A program made the position numbers and the translations under genes. From the NCBI GenBank assembly GCA_003456155.1, contig DMPC01000116.1:1-5827 (forward strand): DNA of 5,827 bases. The letters run 5' to 3'. A model generated the notes under the pieces. It saw only the letters and a program-made list of their open reading frames with translations. It did no database searches and had not been told where the DNA came from. This stretch comes from Actinomycetota bacterium (GTDB taxonomy: Bacteria > Actinomycetota > Actinomycetes > S36-B12). Shown here piece by piece: positions 4,918 to 5,827 of this stretch (positions within the stretch are counted from its first letter, which is position 1; every line of letters starts with the position of its first letter).

Positions 4918-5827
4918 CTAGAGCTTTTCGACCGGCGCGTACCGCAGCAGGAGCCGCTTGACTCCCGCCGAGCCGAAGTCGATCGTCGCCTCGGCCTTGT
5001 CGCCGACACCGGACGTCGATACGACCGTGCCAAGGCCGAACTTCTGGTGCGTCACGCGCTCACCCGGCTCCAGCGACGTGACGGGCGCCGTGCCGACGAC
5101 TCGGTCGCCGAGACGCAGCGCTGCACTGCTGGTGCTCGGAGCAGAGCCGTAGCCACCCGATGACACCGCGCGCCCGATCGGTTCCTCGCGGCGCCACTCC
5201 ATCGCCGAGGTCGGGATCTCCTCGAGGAATCGTGACGGCGGGTTGAACGCGGGCGAGCCCCAGGCGGAGCGGGTCACCGCCCGGGACAGGTACAGCCGCT
5301 GCCGAGCGCGCGTGATGCCGACGTAGGCGAGCCGACGCTCCTCCTCGAGCTCGCGCGCGTCACCGAGCGATCGCATGTGCGGGAAGACGCCATCCTCCAT
5401 ACCGGTAAGGAACACCACCGGGAACTCGAGCCCCTTGGCCGTGTGCAGGGTCATCAGCGTGACGACTCCCCCGCTGCCGTCCTCGTCCGGGATCTCATCG
5501 GAGTCAGCGACAAGGGACACCTGCTCGAGGAACTCCGCCAGCGTCCCCTCCGGATTCGCGTCGGCGAACTCCTGCGCGACGGACTCGAGTTCGGCGAGGT
5601 TCTCCAACCGAGTCTCGTCCTGCGGATCCGTCGACGCCTGAAGCTCCGCGACGTAGCCGCTCTGCTCGAGAACGGCCTGCAGCACCGTGGCGGGATCGGC
5701 TCCCGATTCGACGAGAGTGCGCAGGTCGGAGAGCAGCCTCACGAAAGCCTCGATGGACGTGAGGGATCGCGTGGCGATGCCGGGTGCCTCGGCCGCTCGC
5801 TCCAGGGCGGCGGGGAAGGAGATCCGC
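4918..5827 (-). CDS. pcrA: ATP-dependent DNA helicase PcrA/UvrD (UvrD/Rep family), C-terminal part
   Basis: The frame is open from the right edge, so only the last 302 residues of a protein normally about 750-850 long are present; the GTG at 5742 is an internal valine. PcrA is a superfamily 1 3'-5' DNA helicase acting in nucleotide excision repair, plasmid replication and removal of stalled polymerase or RecA. The fragment starts in the 2B/2A region (ISFPAALERAAEAPGIATRS). It then shows helicase motif V, TLHTAKGLEFPVVFLTGMED near 126-145, and motif VI, YVGITRARQRLYLSRA near 168-183. A Ser/Ala-rich linker of about 70 residues follows. The final 45 residues, with HQKFGLGTVVS and ATIDFGSAGVKRLLLRYAPV, match the small Tudor-like RNA polymerase-binding domain of PcrA/UvrD. 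That tail favours PcrA/UvrD over the shorter actinobacterial UvrD2-like paralogues or RecB-like nucleases. The N-terminal Walker A and B motifs lie outside the window. Confidence 0.93.
   Translation of the reverse strand, partial: RISFPAALERAAEAPGIATRSLTSIEAFVRLLSDLRTLVESGADPATVLQAVLEQSGYVAELQASTDPQDETRLENLAELESVAQEFADANPEGTLAEFLEQVSLVADSDEIPDEDGSGGVVTLMTLHTAKGLEFPVVFLTGMEDGVFPHMRSLGDARELEEERRLAYVGITRARQRLYLSRAVTRSAWGSPAFNPPSRFLEEIPTSAMEWRREEPIGRAVSSGGYGSAPSTSSAALRLGDRVVGTAPVTSLEPGERVTHQKFGLGTVVSTSGVGDKAEATIDFGSAGVKRLLLRYAPVEKL

Noticed and set aside
5740..5742. Start of the helicase at GTG 5742
   Set aside because: The frame stays open to the window edge with PcrA-like sequence, so this is an internal valine codon.

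Overview
The window is GC-rich DNA (roughly two thirds G+C by eye). It has GTG and TTG starts, strong G/C bias at third codon positions, a PcrA-type helicase with a C-terminal RNA polymerase-binding domain, and a typical actinobacterial sucC-sucD pair. This suggests a chromosomal segment of a high-GC actinobacterium, perhaps a member of Micrococcales; the genus cannot be read from the sequence. I see no transposase, integrase, phage gene, CRISPR array, tRNA or rRNA.

Left part (1-2046): the probable last codons of an unidentified plus-strand gene run into the 3' end of a minus-strand TauE/SafE-type membrane exporter. A 203-base divergent intergenic region (818-1020) separates the exporter from a plus-strand membrane-bound GGDEF protein, a probable diguanylate cyclase. 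This intergenic region is the least explained part of the window. It carries a palindrome cluster and a 42-codon upstream open frame with coding-like third-position bias, both on the exporter side. On the other side a run of seven G's forms the ribosome binding site of the cyclase gene.

Middle part (2085-4143): sucD and sucC lie on the minus strand, with sucC first in transcription and 13 bases between them. They encode the two subunits of succinyl-CoA synthetase of the TCA cycle. The region upstream of sucC has a candidate promoter with a short perfect inverted repeat between its -10 and -35 elements.

Right part (4277-5827): an NADPH-dependent FMN reductase-like flavoprotein gene is divergent from sucC and convergent with the 3' end of pcrA, which runs off the right edge. 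A perfect 6-bp hairpin with the reductase stop codon as its loop lies in the convergent junction.

Most of this is housekeeping sequence in conventional arrangement. I found no strong evidence for an undescribed system. The best leads for follow-up are the leader of the exporter gene and the shared regulatory region between the exporter and the cyclase.
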